From Aequorivita aurantiaca (GTDB lineage Bacteria; Bacteroidota; Bacteroidia; Flavobacteriales; Flavobacteriaceae), in the NCBI RefSeq assembly GCF_030410135.1, contig NZ_JAUGQQ010000003.1, forward strand, positions 186,001 to 250,000: 64,000 nucleotides of DNA. The letters are read 5' to 3'. Position numbers and translations under genes: made by a program. The notes under the pieces are model-generated. The model was not told where the DNA came from and did not search any database. It saw nothing but the letters and a program-made list of their open reading frames with translations. Shown piece by piece: positions 54,397-63,716 of the stretch (the first letter of the stretch is position 1; each line of letters starts with the position of its first letter).

Positions 54397-55579
54397 ACGA
54401 TCAAAAAGAGTGCTATGGATTTTCGGTATTGCGCTGCTGGGGATTGTAATTACTGAATTGGTGCGGCCAAAACCTATTGATTGGAGCGCCAGTTATGTTG
54501 CAGCTGATAAAATTCCGTTCGGCACTTTTGTTCTTTTTGAGGAGGCGGCCAACTTATTTAAAAATTCTGAAATCAAAAAAGTTGAAAAGGATCCATATGT
54601 ATTTTTAACTGATGGCAACTACGCCGAAAATTCTGCCTATATTTTTGTGAACGACGACGTTTATTTTGATGAAAGGCAGACAGATGAAATCCTAAATTAT
54701 GTGGAAAATGGCAACATCGTCTTCATTTCCTCCAGAACCATTAGCCATATTTTTCGGGATTCGCTGCATATAGATACATCCATAAATTATAATATCCTCG
54801 AGGAAGAATTGCAACCAAAATTTTTCTCGCCTTCATTAAAAGAGGATGTTCCCCATTCATTCAAAAAAGAAGTGAATAAAGCCTATTTTGTCGAAATTGA
54901 CACCTTGAAAACTACAGCTCTAGGCTATTACGAAACTGATAGTGCCGAGAGTGAATTTGACCATTTAAACTTTGTAAAAGTAAATTTTGGAAAGGGTCAG
55001 TTTTTGTTTCACACCCTGCCCGAGGCATTTTCAAATTATTATTTATTAAAGGGCAATGCACAATATGCCGCCAATGTGCTTTCATACATTGCGGCGGACA
55101 AAATTTATTGGGACGAACACATAAAATCCGGGCGTAAGGTAGTCACTTCGCCCATGCGGTTTGTTTTGGATCAAACTCCCTTAACTTGGGCATACTATAT
55201 GTTGGTTGCGGGATTGCTGATTTTCGTACTTTTTAAGGCGAAAAGAGAACAACGTATTATTGAGGTAATTGAACCGCTGGAAAATACTTCAGTGGAATTT
55301 ACGAAAACCATTGGCGATCTTTATTTTCAGCATAAAGATTACAGTAATATTATTGCAAAGAAAATAACCTATTTTTTTGAATCCCTTCGCACGAAATATT
55401 ATTTGAATACCAATGAAATAACCGAAGATTTCATCCAAAAGGTTGCCCTAAAAAGTGGCAACAGTTTGGAAGACACCAAAAAGCTGATATACTTAATAAA
55501 TCATTTAAAAGAAAAATCAGTGCACAGCGAAGCCGATTTGCTGCAACTGAACAAGCAAATAGAAGCATTTAGACTATAA
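54386..55579 (+). CDS. DUF4350 membrane protein
   Basis: 397 residues. An N-terminal helix (about 9-26) leads to a soluble domain with ENGNIVFISSRTISHIF and FGKGQFLFHTLPEAFSNYYL, the GATase-like part of DUF4350. A second helix (about 270-285, WAYYMLVAGLLIFVLF) and a cytoplasmic helical tail follow. It likely works with the MoxR ATPase encoded six bases downstream. Role unknown. Confidence 0.82.
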   Translation: MLDKRSKRVLWIFGIALLGIVITELVRPKPIDWSASYVAADKIPFGTFVLFEEAANLFKNSEIKKVEKDPYVFLTDGNYAENSAYIFVNDDVYFDERQTDEILNYVENGNIVFISSRTISHIFRDSLHIDTSINYNILEEELQPKFFSPSLKEDVPHSFKKEVNKAYFVEIDTLKTTALGYYETDSAESEFDHLNFVKVNFGKGQFLFHTLPEAFSNYYLLKGNAQYAANVLSYIAADKIYWDEHIKSGRKVVTSPMRFVLDQTPLTWAYYMLVAGLLIFVLFKAKREQRIIEVIEPLENTSVEFTKTIGDLYFQHKDYSNIIAKKITYFFESLRTKYYLNTNEITEDFIQKVALKSGNSLEDTKKLIYLINHLKEKSVHSEADLLQLNKQIEAFRL

Positions 55580-55584
55580 AAATT

Positions 55585-56577
55585 ATGGAAGAAACACAGG
55601 AAAATCCGTTGGAATTCAATTCGCGAATTGATTTAAAAAATCTGCAGCAAGCGGTTGAAAGCATAAAAACTGAACTCGGAAAAGTGATCGTTGGCCAACA
55701 CGATATGCTGGAAATGCTAATCGTTTCAATATTGACCGACGGCCATTCACTCATTGAGGGCGTTCCCGGTGTGGCGAAAACATTAACTGCAAAACTATTG
55801 GCAAAAACTTTGGCGGTCGATTTCAGCCGAATTCAATTTACTCCAGATTTGATGCCCAGCGACATTTTGGGTACATCAATTTTCAATGTGAAAACAAGCG
55901 AATTTGAATTTAAAAAAGGACCCGTTTTTTCAAACATTATTTTGATTGACGAAATAAACCGGGCGCCAGCAAAAACGCAAGCCGCCCTATTTGAAATTAT
56001 GGAGGAACGCCAAGTGACCATGGATGGAACCGAGTACAGAATGCAGCCGCCTTTTTTGGTTTTTGCTACCCAAAACCCAGTGGAACAGGAAGGAACCTAT
56101 GCCCTGCCGGAAGCGCAATTGGACCGTTTCCTTTTTAAAATAAATGTGCCATATCCAAGTTTGGAAGAGGAAATCCATATTTTGGAAAACGAGCACAACC
56201 GAAAGGATGCCTTCGTTTTGGACAATGTTTCACAAGTTTTAAATGCAGAACAAATTGCCGAATACCAACACACCATAAAACAAATTATCGTTGAAGGCAA
56301 TCTTTTGAAATATATTGCAGCAATCGTGGACAATACGCGAACAAATGCGAACTTATTTTTGGGTGCCTCTCCGCGTGCCTCTCTGGCAATAATGAATGCA
56401 TCCAAAGCGTTGGCTGCAATGAACGGTCGCGATTTTGTAACGCCGGACGATATTAAAAAAATTGTGCCATCGGTCTTAAGGCATCGAATTATCTTAACAC
56501 CCGAACGGGAAATGGAAGGAATAACGGCTGATAAGGTTGTGCAGCAAATTCTGGAAACCATTGAAATTCCGCGTTAG
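55585..56577 (+). CDS. MoxR-family AAA+ ATPase
   Basis: 330 residues. Walker A GVPGVAKTLTAKLLAKTLA near 60, Walker B NIILIDEINRAPAKTQAALF near 115, sensor FATQNPVEQEGTYALPEAQ, arginine finger area LDRFLFKINVPYP, and a lid domain ending IPR. MoxR proteins act as chaperone-like ATPases that mature or activate partner proteins, here probably DUF58 and the operon's membrane proteins. It starts six bases after DUF4350. Confidence 0.93.
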   Translation: MEETQENPLEFNSRIDLKNLQQAVESIKTELGKVIVGQHDMLEMLIVSILTDGHSLIEGVPGVAKTLTAKLLAKTLAVDFSRIQFTPDLMPSDILGTSIFNVKTSEFEFKKGPVFSNIILIDEINRAPAKTQAALFEIMEERQVTMDGTEYRMQPPFLVFATQNPVEQEGTYALPEAQLDRFLFKINVPYPSLEEEIHILENEHNRKDAFVLDNVSQVLNAEQIAEYQHTIKQIIVEGNLLKYIAAIVDNTRTNANLFLGASPRASLAIMNASKALAAMNGRDFVTPDDIKKIVPSVLRHRIILTPEREMEGITADKVVQQILETIEIPR

Positions 56578-56648
56578 GGTTTCAGGAATTGTTGATTCGG
56601 GATTACTTCAATCTTGAATTATAAACATTGAATATTGATCTATAAAAA

Positions 56649-57983
56649 GTGAAAAAATTCCTTAAAAGCTTATACCTTAAAAAACGATTTTTCAGCGTCC
56701 TGTTTTCGCTTGCGTTATTATTTGTGGTTTCATACTTCTTTCAGGAATTGTTTGGTGTGGTTCGGCTTTTGTTTTATTTGCTGTTGGCGCTTCTACTTTT
56801 TGACGTTTTGTTGTTATTTCGAAATAGAACAGGAATTAAGGCTGAACGAATTTTGCCCGAAAAATTATCCAATGGCGATGAGAATTACATCGAAATCAAG
56901 ATTATAAATAGATTTCAATTCAAAGTTTTCTTAAAAATTATTGACGAATTGCCCTTGCAGTGGCAAATTAGGAATTTTAAGATTGAAGCCAATTTGAACG
57001 CTTCCGAAGAAAAGAAATTTACATATCAAGTGCGGCCAACGGAGCGCGGAGAATTCCATTTCGGAAATTTGAATGTTTTTTCTTCTTCCGTTTTAGGCCT
57101 CGTTGCTCGCAGACAACAGTTTTCCGCGGAAGCAATGGTGCCAAACTATCCTTCATTTCTTCAGCTTAAAAAATACGATTTTATTGCTTTTAGCAACCGA
57201 TTGAAGCTTTTCGGAATGAAGAAAATCCGAAGGATCGGCCATACAATGGAATTCGAGCAAATTAAAAACTACACTACCGGCGACGATATCCGGAACATAA
57301 ACTGGAAAGCCACGGCAAAGCAGAGTAACTTGATGGTGAACCAATTTCAGGATGAAAAATCACAACCGGTATATTCGGTAATTGACAAGGGCCGCGTGAT
57401 GAAAATGCCGTTTAGCCGGCTGAGTTTATTGGATTATGCCATAAATGCTACACTTGTAATTTCAAATATTGTACTGAAAAAAAATGATAAAGCTGGAATG
57501 TTCACTTTTTCGCGTAAAATCAACGATCGCGTGATGGCACAACGGCGCAACGGACAAATGCATCTTATATTGGAAACGCTTTGCAATGTGGAAACAGATT
57601 TTTCGGAAAGCGATTATTCGCGTTTATACGTGGACATAAAAAGAAATATAAAGCAACGAAGCCTTTTACTTTTATACACCAATTTTGAAACATTGGACGC
57701 GCTGCACCGCCAATTGCCGTATTTACAGGCAATTAATAATACGCATCTTTTGGTAGTAATATTTTTTGAAAATACCGAACTGAAAATGTTCATGTCGCAA
57801 AAAGCTACCACTACCCATCAGATTTTTGAGAAAACGATTGCTGAAAAATTTATTTATGAGAAAAAACTGATTGTAGGCGAACTTCATAAATATGGCATTC
57901 AATCCATACTGACCGCACCGGAAAACCTCACGGTAAATACCATAAATAAATATCTGGAAATTAAGGCTCGCGGACTGCTTTAA
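56649..57983 (+). CDS. DUF58 protein
   Basis: 444 residues, starting with GTG at 56649. Two N-terminal helices (about 15-50) precede the soluble part, whose DUF58 core IRRIGHTMEFEQIKNYTTGD and DIRNINWKATAKQSNLMVNQ is clear, followed by a von Willebrand A-like fold with AMFTFSRK-like GMFTFSRKINDRV. It is the usual partner of MoxR. It is the last gene of the operon that starts at 51806. Confidence 0.9.
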   Translation: MKKFLKSLYLKKRFFSVLFSLALLFVVSYFFQELFGVVRLLFYLLLALLLFDVLLLFRNRTGIKAERILPEKLSNGDENYIEIKIINRFQFKVFLKIIDELPLQWQIRNFKIEANLNASEEKKFTYQVRPTERGEFHFGNLNVFSSSVLGLVARRQQFSAEAMVPNYPSFLQLKKYDFIAFSNRLKLFGMKKIRRIGHTMEFEQIKNYTTGDDIRNINWKATAKQSNLMVNQFQDEKSQPVYSVIDKGRVMKMPFSRLSLLDYAINATLVISNIVLKKNDKAGMFTFSRKINDRVMAQRRNGQMHLILETLCNVETDFSESDYSRLYVDIKRNIKQRSLLLLYTNFETLDALHRQLPYLQAINNTHLLVVIFFENTELKMFMSQKATTTHQIFEKTIAEKFIYEKKLIVGELHKYGIQSILTAPENLTVNTINKYLEIKARGLL

Positions 57984-58052
57984 GTATCTAAAGCGTCAAT
58001 AAATGTTTTTCTGCAATCAGCGAATACCAATCAATTATTTCGATAGAAAGTA

Positions 58053-58060
58053 TATATTTG
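58053..58060 (+). promoter_or_regulatory. -7 promoter element of oxyR
   Basis: TATATTTG matches TAnnTTTG exactly and lies 17 bases before the oxyR ATG. No TTG was seen at the -33 distance. Confidence 0.45.
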
Positions 58061-58077
58061 AATAAAATATATTTACC

Positions 58078-59016
58078 ATGACAATCACACAGTTAAAATA
58101 TGTTTTGGCAGTTGCCGAACAACAGAATTTCACAAAAGCCGCTGAAAAAACATTTGTTACGCAACCCACACTTAGCATGCAAATTCAAAAACTGGAAGAA
58201 GAACTTGAAATCCAAATTTTTGACCGCACAAAAAAGCCAATAGAACTTACAAATGTTGGTAAAAAAATTGTGGAGCAAGCCCGAAATATAGTCAATGAAT
58301 CCGAGCGAATGCAAGATGTTGTGGACCAAGAAAAAGGATTTATTGGCGGAAATTTCAAATTGGGAATTATCCCAACGGTCATGCCAACTTTACTGCCAAT
58401 GTTCCTAAAAACCTTTTCAAACCGATACCCAAAGGTTCAATTGAAAATTGAAGAATTAAATACGGATGAAATCATAACAAAAATCCACGATGGCTATCTG
58501 GATGCTGCAATTGCCGCTACTCCCCTTGGGCAGGAAAAAATAAAGGAACGCCCTTTATATTACGAACCTTTTGTAGGTTATATTCCGGAAAACCACCGAT
58601 TGGTTATAAAAGAAAAGTTGGAAACCAGTGATCTGGACATTGAGGATATATTATTGTTGGAAGACGGCCATTGCTTTCGCGACGGTATAATAAATCTTTG
58701 TAAAGCTTCTAAAAAAAACACTCAGGATAAGTTTCAATTGGAAAGTGGAAGCTTTGAAACCTTAATAAAACTATCGGACGAGGGAATGGGAATGACGCTT
58801 CTACCCTACTTGCACACATTGGACATATTGCCTAAACAATCCGTGAACTTAAAACACTTTAAAGATCCCGCCCCCGCTCGCGAAATTAGTTTGATTTACA
58901 GTAAATCTGAATTAAAGATGCAGATCATCAATGCTTTGTATGATGTTATAGCTGGTGTTATTCGCGGTGCCATTGCCTTTCATGACGTAAAGATTATCAG
59001 TCCTATTAAAAAATAA
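58078..59016 (+). CDS. oxyR: Hydrogen-peroxide-sensing regulator OxyR
   Basis: 312 residues of the LysR family. The N-terminal winged helix has MTITQLKYVLAVAEQQNFTK and TFVTQPTLSMQIQKLEEEL. The redox pair is conserved at the E. coli positions: Cys199 and Cys208 in LEDGHCFRDGIINLCK. Oxidation of this pair by peroxide forms a disulfide that activates catalase and peroxidase genes. Target genes are not in the window. A terminator follows. Confidence 0.94.
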   Translation: MTITQLKYVLAVAEQQNFTKAAEKTFVTQPTLSMQIQKLEEELEIQIFDRTKKPIELTNVGKKIVEQARNIVNESERMQDVVDQEKGFIGGNFKLGIIPTVMPTLLPMFLKTFSNRYPKVQLKIEELNTDEIITKIHDGYLDAAIAATPLGQEKIKERPLYYEPFVGYIPENHRLVIKEKLETSDLDIEDILLLEDGHCFRDGIINLCKASKKNTQDKFQLESGSFETLIKLSDEGMGMTLLPYLHTLDILPKQSVNLKHFKDPAPAREISLIYSKSELKMQIINALYDVIAGVIRGAIAFHDVKIISPIKK

Positions 59017-59057
59017 TTATATATTCTTCGGTAAATTTTTACGGCTCGTGAACCGAA

Positions 59058-59094
59058 AACAAAAATCCCTCTAATTTCTCAGAGGGATTTTTTT
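59058..59094. terminator. Bidirectional terminator after oxyR
   Basis: AAATCCCTCT (59063-59072) pairs with AGAGGGATTT (59081-59090), with A and T runs outside on both sides. It serves oxyR and the convergent small gene at 59093. Confidence 0.85.
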
Positions 59095-59356
59095 ATGGGT
59101 TTAAATAGATTAGACATTGATTTAATTGGGGGTTCTGCTTGATAAGCGAATCAATCCAGACTTTTAATTCTTCTACTTCATAGGGTAGCAATCTGGTTAA
59201 TGCTTTTTTCAATTCCTTACAAAACAAATTGACGTCAAAACTTACTTTTGCAAGTACGGCTTTGGTGTAATCAAACATTGCTCTTGCCATAGCTAATTGA
59301 GATTTAGTTAAAAATTTAAGTAGGTAGATTTTTACAATAGGCGAAGAATTTTTCAT
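59093..59356 (-). CDS. Conserved small flavobacterial protein
   Basis: 87 residues from the ATG at 59356; the conserved part begins near Met27 (MFDYTKAVLAKVSFDVNLFC), so the true start may be the ATG at 59278. After it comes KELKKALTRLLPYEVEELKV and QNPQLNQCLIYL. I recognise this as a small uncharacterised family of Flavobacteriaceae, helical and cytoplasmic. Function unknown. It shares the terminator with oxyR. Confidence 0.7.
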   Translation of the reverse strand: MKNSSPIVKIYLLKFLTKSQLAMARAMFDYTKAVLAKVSFDVNLFCKELKKALTRLLPYEVEELKVWIDSLIKQNPQLNQCLIYLNP

Positions 59357-59452
59357 ATTTCGTTTTAAATATAACCATTAATTTTGAAATAAATTCTGTT
59401 TGAATTATAATTTCCGATGTTAAAAAAAGCTTCGATAACTTAATTTGCGCCT

Positions 59453-59932
59453 TCAGAGCCAAAATGGTTTATTCGAAGTTTGTTTTAACTTCAGAGTCCA
59501 TTCAAATTCAAATATAGAAACCACATCACCCGCTGCATCTTTTCCTTCGGATTTTACCCAAATAGTTTGACCCTCATTGGTGGCGATCGATCTTTCAATT
59601 GCCTTTTTTATTGCATACCCGTCCTGGCAGGTGAATCGAATTTTTCCTTTGGCCTTTTTTGTAAAAGTAGCTTTGTTGCCTGCCACAAGCATGGAAATGT
59701 TTTTATTGCTTTCTCTTATCGCGACCATAACCAAAACTCCGGTACTTAATTCCGCAGCCATACCTTGTACTGCCCAAAACATGGAATTGAAAGGATTTTG
59801 ATTGATCCAAGAGTGGCGAACGGTAGTTACACAAATATTTTCGGAAATAGTTTTAACCCGCACCCCCATCAAGGATGCTGAAGGCAATTTGAAAAATAAA
59901 AGAAAATTGATTTTGCGCGGGCTGGGCTTCAT
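59453..59932 (-). CDS. DUF4442 hotdog protein, putative thioesterase
   Basis: 159 residues, single hotdog domain: PSASLMGVRVKTISENICVT, NQNPFNSMFWAVQGMAAELS and later FTCQDGYAIKKAIERSIATN. DUF4442 belongs to the acyl-CoA thioesterase-like superfamily, with a probable active-site Asn/Glu pair in NPFNSMFWA. Substrate not known. Stands alone on the minus strand. Confidence 0.78.
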   Translation of the reverse strand: MKPSPRKINFLLFFKLPSASLMGVRVKTISENICVTTVRHSWINQNPFNSMFWAVQGMAAELSTGVLVMVAIRESNKNISMLVAGNKATFTKKAKGKIRFTCQDGYAIKKAIERSIATNEGQTIWVKSEGKDAAGDVVSIFEFEWTLKLKQTSNKPFWL

Positions 59933-60039
59933 TTAAAAAGAAAATTTTCACGAAGGTATTCAATAATAAAGGGAATTCCAATTTGTTAAAAATTTGTTAA
60001 TTATAGTACTATGCGTTACACACTACTGTTTTTTAAATA

Positions 60040-60047
60040 TATATTTG
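60040..60047 (+). promoter_or_regulatory. -7 promoter element of the DUF4870-PadR-PspC unit
   Basis: TATATTTG matches TAnnTTTG exactly, 19 bases before the ATG at 60067. No -33 TTG at the right distance was found. Confidence 0.45.
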
Positions 60048-60066
60048 CATAAGAAAATAACAAGCA

Positions 60067-60564
60067 ATGGAAACTACAATGTCAGAAAACCAAAAAAATG
60101 TCAGTGCTTTTATACACTTGTCAACCTTCTTAAAATACTTTTTCCCGTTTGCGAATTTCATAGCTCCGCTTTTGATTTGGACATTTCACAAGAACAAACC
60201 CTTTGTGGACGACCATGGAAAACAGGCAATTAACTTTCAGCTAAGTGTTTTAATTTATACATTACTGATCGGACTCATCTGCTTGCCATTCTTAATTGTT
60301 TTCGCAACGGATTTTATCACATTGATTGAAACTATTGATCGAAACGCCGGCGAATTTTCTATCAATAATATTCAAAATCTATCGGGCTATATTCTTCTCT
60401 TCGGAATGGCTATAATACTATTACTCGGACTGTTCGTTTTTGAACTTTACGCGGTGATCAATGCCTCCATCCATGCTTCGCGCGGACAAGTTTATCAATA
60501 TCCATTAAGCATTCCATTTATAAAAACTAATCTAAAATCCATAAAAAATGAGCACATTAGTTAG
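60067..60564 (+). CDS. DUF4870 membrane protein
   Basis: 165 residues. FIHLSTFLKYFFPFANFIAP and FHKNKPFVDDHGKQAINFQL form the DUF4870 opening, followed by three or four helices. An inner-membrane protein of unknown function, often next to PadR/PspC genes in Bacteroidetes. Its 3' end overlaps the small ORF at 60548 by 17 bases. Confidence 0.85.
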   Translation: METTMSENQKNVSAFIHLSTFLKYFFPFANFIAPLLIWTFHKNKPFVDDHGKQAINFQLSVLIYTLLIGLICLPFLIVFATDFITLIETIDRNAGEFSINNIQNLSGYILLFGMAIILLLGLFVFELYAVINASIHASRGQVYQYPLSIPFIKTNLKSIKNEHIS

Positions 60565-60724
60565 TTACTTACTTGCAGCAATTCTACAGTTCATTGGCGT
60601 AAGCATGCCGGCGGAATTGAAAACAGTTAGCGCAGTGACTCATCAACACTGTGAAGTATCTACCGGTGTGCTACCTTATACATTCATTATCAATAACGAA
60701 CAGGAGTCACACAACATTAATTAA
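60548..60724 (+). CDS. Small ORF with membrane-like N-terminus
   Basis: 58 codons from ATG at 60548, beginning MSTLVSYLLAAILQFIGVSM, with His/Cys-containing middle THQHCEVSTG and end NNEQESHNIN. It overlaps the DUF4870 stop by 17 bases and ends eight bases before the PadR ATG, so it could be coupled to both. No family is recognised. It may be a real small membrane peptide or a chance frame. Confidence 0.4.
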   Translation: MSTLVSYLLAAILQFIGVSMPAELKTVSAVTHQHCEVSTGVLPYTFIINNEQESHNIN

Positions 60725-60731
60725 AAAAAAA

Positions 60732-61070
60732 ATGAAAATCGAAAACACAAAAGCGCAAATGCGGAAAGGAGTTTTGGAGTTCTGCATTCTTTCGGTTCTA
60801 AAGGACGGCGAGGCATACACTTCAGACATTCTGGAAACTCTCAAAGAAGCGAAAATGCTTGTAGTGGAAGGCACCATTTACCCCCTACTCACAAGATTGA
60901 AAAATGCAGGATTGCTCTCTTACCGGTGGGAAGAATCTACAGGCGGTCCGCCACGGAAATATTATGAACTAACCCAAAAAGGGAAACTATTTTTAACCGA
61001 ATTAAACGATACCTGGGCAGAACTGCAACAGGCCGTGAACAAAGTAACCAGCGAAAAAAACACAAGATGA
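60732..61070 (+). CDS. PadR-family transcriptional regulator
   Basis: 112 residues from the ATG at 60732 (MKIENTKAQMRKGVLEFCIL); a longer frame from 60651 adds an unrelated N-terminus. The winged helix contains GEAYTSDILETLKEAKMLVV, EGTIYPLLTRLKNAGLLSYR and GGPPRKYYELTQKGK, the PadR signature. It likely represses its own operon. The stop overlaps the PspC gene start by four bases (ATGA). Confidence 0.93.
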   Translation: MKIENTKAQMRKGVLEFCILSVLKDGEAYTSDILETLKEAKMLVVEGTIYPLLTRLKNAGLLSYRWEESTGGPPRKYYELTQKGKLFLTELNDTWAELQQAVNKVTSEKNTR

Positions 61071-62827
61071 ACAAGACAGTAAATATTAATTTGGCAGGCA
61101 CATCCTTTCATATAGACGAAGATGCTTTTGGGAAACTTTCGCGCTATTTGGATGCAATTCGCAAATCGTTAAAAAGTGCCGACGGTAGTGATGAAATAAT
61201 GCAGGACATTGAAGCCCGGATCGGTGAACTTTTTGCCGAAAAAATTGAAGTCCCATCACAGGTAGTCACCCTGAAAATGTTGGATGAAGTTATTGCCGTA
61301 ATGGGGCAGCCCGAAGATTATGAAGTGGACGATGAAATTTTTGAGGATGTTCCGCCTTCATACAAATCCCAGTCAAAATCGCGTACATCCGGCACCCACA
61401 AACAACTTTTTAGAGATATTGACGACAAGTATATTTCTGGAGTGTCATCCGGAATTGGCCATTACCTTGGTATTGACGCAATATGGATAAGACTTCTGTG
61501 GATACTTTTGGTTGTGGCCGGAATGGGCTCCCCAATTGTGGTTTACATCCTGCTTTGGATCTTAGTACCGCCCGCAATAACTACATCTGAAAAGTTGAAA
61601 ATGACGGGCGAGCCCGTCAACATTTCCAATATTGAACGAAAATTCAAAGAAGGATTTGACAACGTTGCCGACCGCGTAAAAAACGTTGATTATGACAAAT
61701 ACGGTAACCGCGTAAAAAGCAGTGCTACCACTTTTTTCGATAGTCTGGGAAACGTCATTATGGCCCTTTTTAAAATATTCGTAAAATTTATTGGAGTGCT
61801 GATTATCATAGTAGCTCTTTCAACTATAATAGGGCTAGTCATTGGTTTTTTCACTTTCGGATCCCTGGACTTTTGGGGAAATTCTGAAATGACGGAATAT
61901 ATTGCACTGGTAGACACTACTAATGTACCCTTATGGCTAATTGCTCTATTAATGCTTTTCGCAATTGGAATTCCATTTTTTGTATTGTTCATTTTAGGTT
62001 TGAAACTCTTAATAAGCAATTTGAAATCGATGGGTTCCACCGTTAAAATTTTGCTGATTGTGGTCTGGGCGCTTTCAATAATCGGTTTGGCAGTTCTGGG
62101 AATAAAACAAGCTACAGAGCAAGCCTATGACGGTAATTTTATTGAAGAACGTGCGCTTGCTATCAATACTGGTGATACTTTGCGAATTGCGATGCGTGCC
62201 GACAAACAATTCAGTTATGAAGTGAACCGCGAAAGTGGGCTGGAAATAAAATACACCGAAGATGATAAAAGAGTTATCTATTCCAATGATATTTTGGTAA
62301 CAGTCAAACCTTCCAAAGATTCTGTGGGCAAAGTAATAATTGAAAAATCGGCGGAAGGCAACAACCATCTTGATGCAAAAAAACGAGCCGAGGCAATTGA
62401 GTACACATTTTCCCACGAAAATAACACCCTACTATTGGACGGATTTTTTATAACCGATACAAAAAATAAATACCGCGATCAACAAGTTGAGATCACAGTT
62501 TTGCTCCCGGTCGGAACAGTGGTATATTCTGAGGAAAATACGGCGTCATTCTATAGTTTCAATTCAGATTTTGCCGAGTTGAGCAACTGGGACTATCGGG
62601 AGCATTATTTCAGAATTTTAAAGAATGGAGCGGAATGTTTGGATTGTTATGAAAAGGAACAGCAAATTAGAGAGAACGATTCCATCCAAATTATTTCCGA
62701 GGAACCCCGTGACACGTTGAATCGCACCAAAAATTCCAACTGGGAAAATGATGTAAAAAATGGTTTCCGAAGAAATAACGACGCTACCAACAATAGCAGT
62801 GAAACCATAACGATAACAATTGATTAA
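61067..62827 (+). CDS. PspC-domain membrane protein
   Basis: 586 residues. A cytoplasmic N-terminal part (NINLAGTSFHIDEDAFGKLS) precedes the PspC domain (about 120-170, with LFRDIDDKYISGVSSGIGHY and LLWILLVVAGMGSPIVVYIL). Several further helices (to about 345) lead to an extracytoplasmic beta-rich C-terminal part. It probably senses membrane stress or faces the envelope, regulated by the adjacent PadR. The gene overlaps PadR by four bases and nearly touches the DUF2807 gene. Confidence 0.88.
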   Translation: MNKTVNINLAGTSFHIDEDAFGKLSRYLDAIRKSLKSADGSDEIMQDIEARIGELFAEKIEVPSQVVTLKMLDEVIAVMGQPEDYEVDDEIFEDVPPSYKSQSKSRTSGTHKQLFRDIDDKYISGVSSGIGHYLGIDAIWIRLLWILLVVAGMGSPIVVYILLWILVPPAITTSEKLKMTGEPVNISNIERKFKEGFDNVADRVKNVDYDKYGNRVKSSATTFFDSLGNVIMALFKIFVKFIGVLIIIVALSTIIGLVIGFFTFGSLDFWGNSEMTEYIALVDTTNVPLWLIALLMLFAIGIPFFVLFILGLKLLISNLKSMGSTVKILLIVVWALSIIGLAVLGIKQATEQAYDGNFIEERALAINTGDTLRIAMRADKQFSYEVNRESGLEIKYTEDDKRVIYSNDILVTVKPSKDSVGKVIIEKSAEGNNHLDAKKRAEAIEYTFSHENNTLLLDGFFITDTKNKYRDQQVEITVLLPVGTVVYSEENTASFYSFNSDFAELSNWDYREHYFRILKNGAECLDCYEKEQQIRENDSIQIISEEPRDTLNRTKNSNWENDVKNGFRRNNDATNNSSETITITID

Positions 62828-62846
62828 TCACCATAAAACCAACAGT

Positions 62847-63566
62847 ATGAAAACAAAAATCTATTTATTGGCAGCAAGCGCCGCAATTGTTTTGAGTGCT
62901 TGCCATTTAAACATTAAGACAGGAGAAAAAGGCAACGGAAAAGTTGTTACCCAAGAGCGTGAAGTAACCGCAGATTTTAATGAAGTGCGTGGCAGTGCGG
63001 GCTTAGACGTTTATCTCACCCAAGGAAATGAAAATAAAATTGTTGTAGAAGCCGATGAAAACCTACTACAATTTATTGAAACCGATATCGAAAACGGAAA
63101 ACTTCATGTTACCACATCAGAAAACATTGGCAAATCCAAGTCGAAAAAAGTATATGTAACTTTTAAGGAATTGGAAGCCGTGGAGGCCAGCAGCGGTGCA
63201 GATGTAACCGGCAATTCAGTTATAAAAAGTCAAAAACTAATGCTAAAGAGTAGCAGTGGTGGAGAACTGGAAGTTGAAATTTTTGCTCAGGAAGTTAGTG
63301 CCAGAACCAGTAGCGGCGCCGAACTACAGGTTTCTGGTAAGGCAACCTCCTTACACGCTGATGCCTCCAGCGGCAGCGAACTTGATGCAAAGGAACTTTT
63401 GGTATTAAACTGCAACGCCGAAGCGTCCAGCGGGGCCCAAGTTACCGTAAATGTGCAGGAAAAACTTGAAACCAACGCAAGCAGCGGTGGCGAAATAAAC
63501 TATTATGGAAATCCAATTTCCGTAAATTCCAACAAAAGTCATTCGGGAAGCGTCAAGAAAATGTAG
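62847..63566 (+). CDS. Head-GIN domain lipoprotein (DUF2807)
   Basis: 239 residues from the ATG at 62847, whose signal MKTKIYLLAASAAIVLSAC has a lipobox. DUF2807 then follows: FNEVRGSAGLDVYLTQGNEN and repeated SSGA/SSGG turns (ASSGADVTG, SSSGGELEVE, TSSGAELQVS, ASSGSELDA) that build a small right-handed beta-helix. It faces the periplasm or surface. It is the last gene of the PadR-PspC unit and is followed by a terminator. Confidence 0.9.
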   Translation: MKTKIYLLAASAAIVLSACHLNIKTGEKGNGKVVTQEREVTADFNEVRGSAGLDVYLTQGNENKIVVEADENLLQFIETDIENGKLHVTTSENIGKSKSKKVYVTFKELEAVEASSGADVTGNSVIKSQKLMLKSSSGGELEVEIFAQEVSARTSSGAELQVSGKATSLHADASSGSELDAKELLVLNCNAEASSGAQVTVNVQEKLETNASSGGEINYYGNPISVNSNKSHSGSVKKM

Positions 63567-63610
63567 AGCTATCGACGCAAATTTTATGAATTAATAAACC
63601 AAATTGCCAA

Positions 63611-63650
63611 AAAAGGCTTAACAGTACGCTAAAACTCTGTTAGGCCTTTT
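63611..63650 (+). terminator. Terminator of the PadR-PspC-DUF2807 unit
   Basis: AAAAGGCTTAACAG (63611-63624) pairs with CTGTTAGGCCTTTT (63637-63650), one G-T pair, 12-base loop. The stem ends in a T run. Confidence 0.7.
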
Positions 63651-63716
63651 AGGATTTATAATATTTTTAAGAGGATTTTCTTTCAAAAATTACAATTTTG
63701 AAGAAAACAAAAAATT

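Noticed and set aside
60651-60731. 27-codon N-terminal extension of PadR
   Set aside because: It is not like PadR proteins and overlaps the small ORF in another frame; the ATG at 60732 gives the normal length.
63180-63500. Regular short repeats that could suggest a CRISPR array
   Set aside because: They encode the SSGA/SSGG turns of the DUF2807 beta-helix and are not identical at DNA level.
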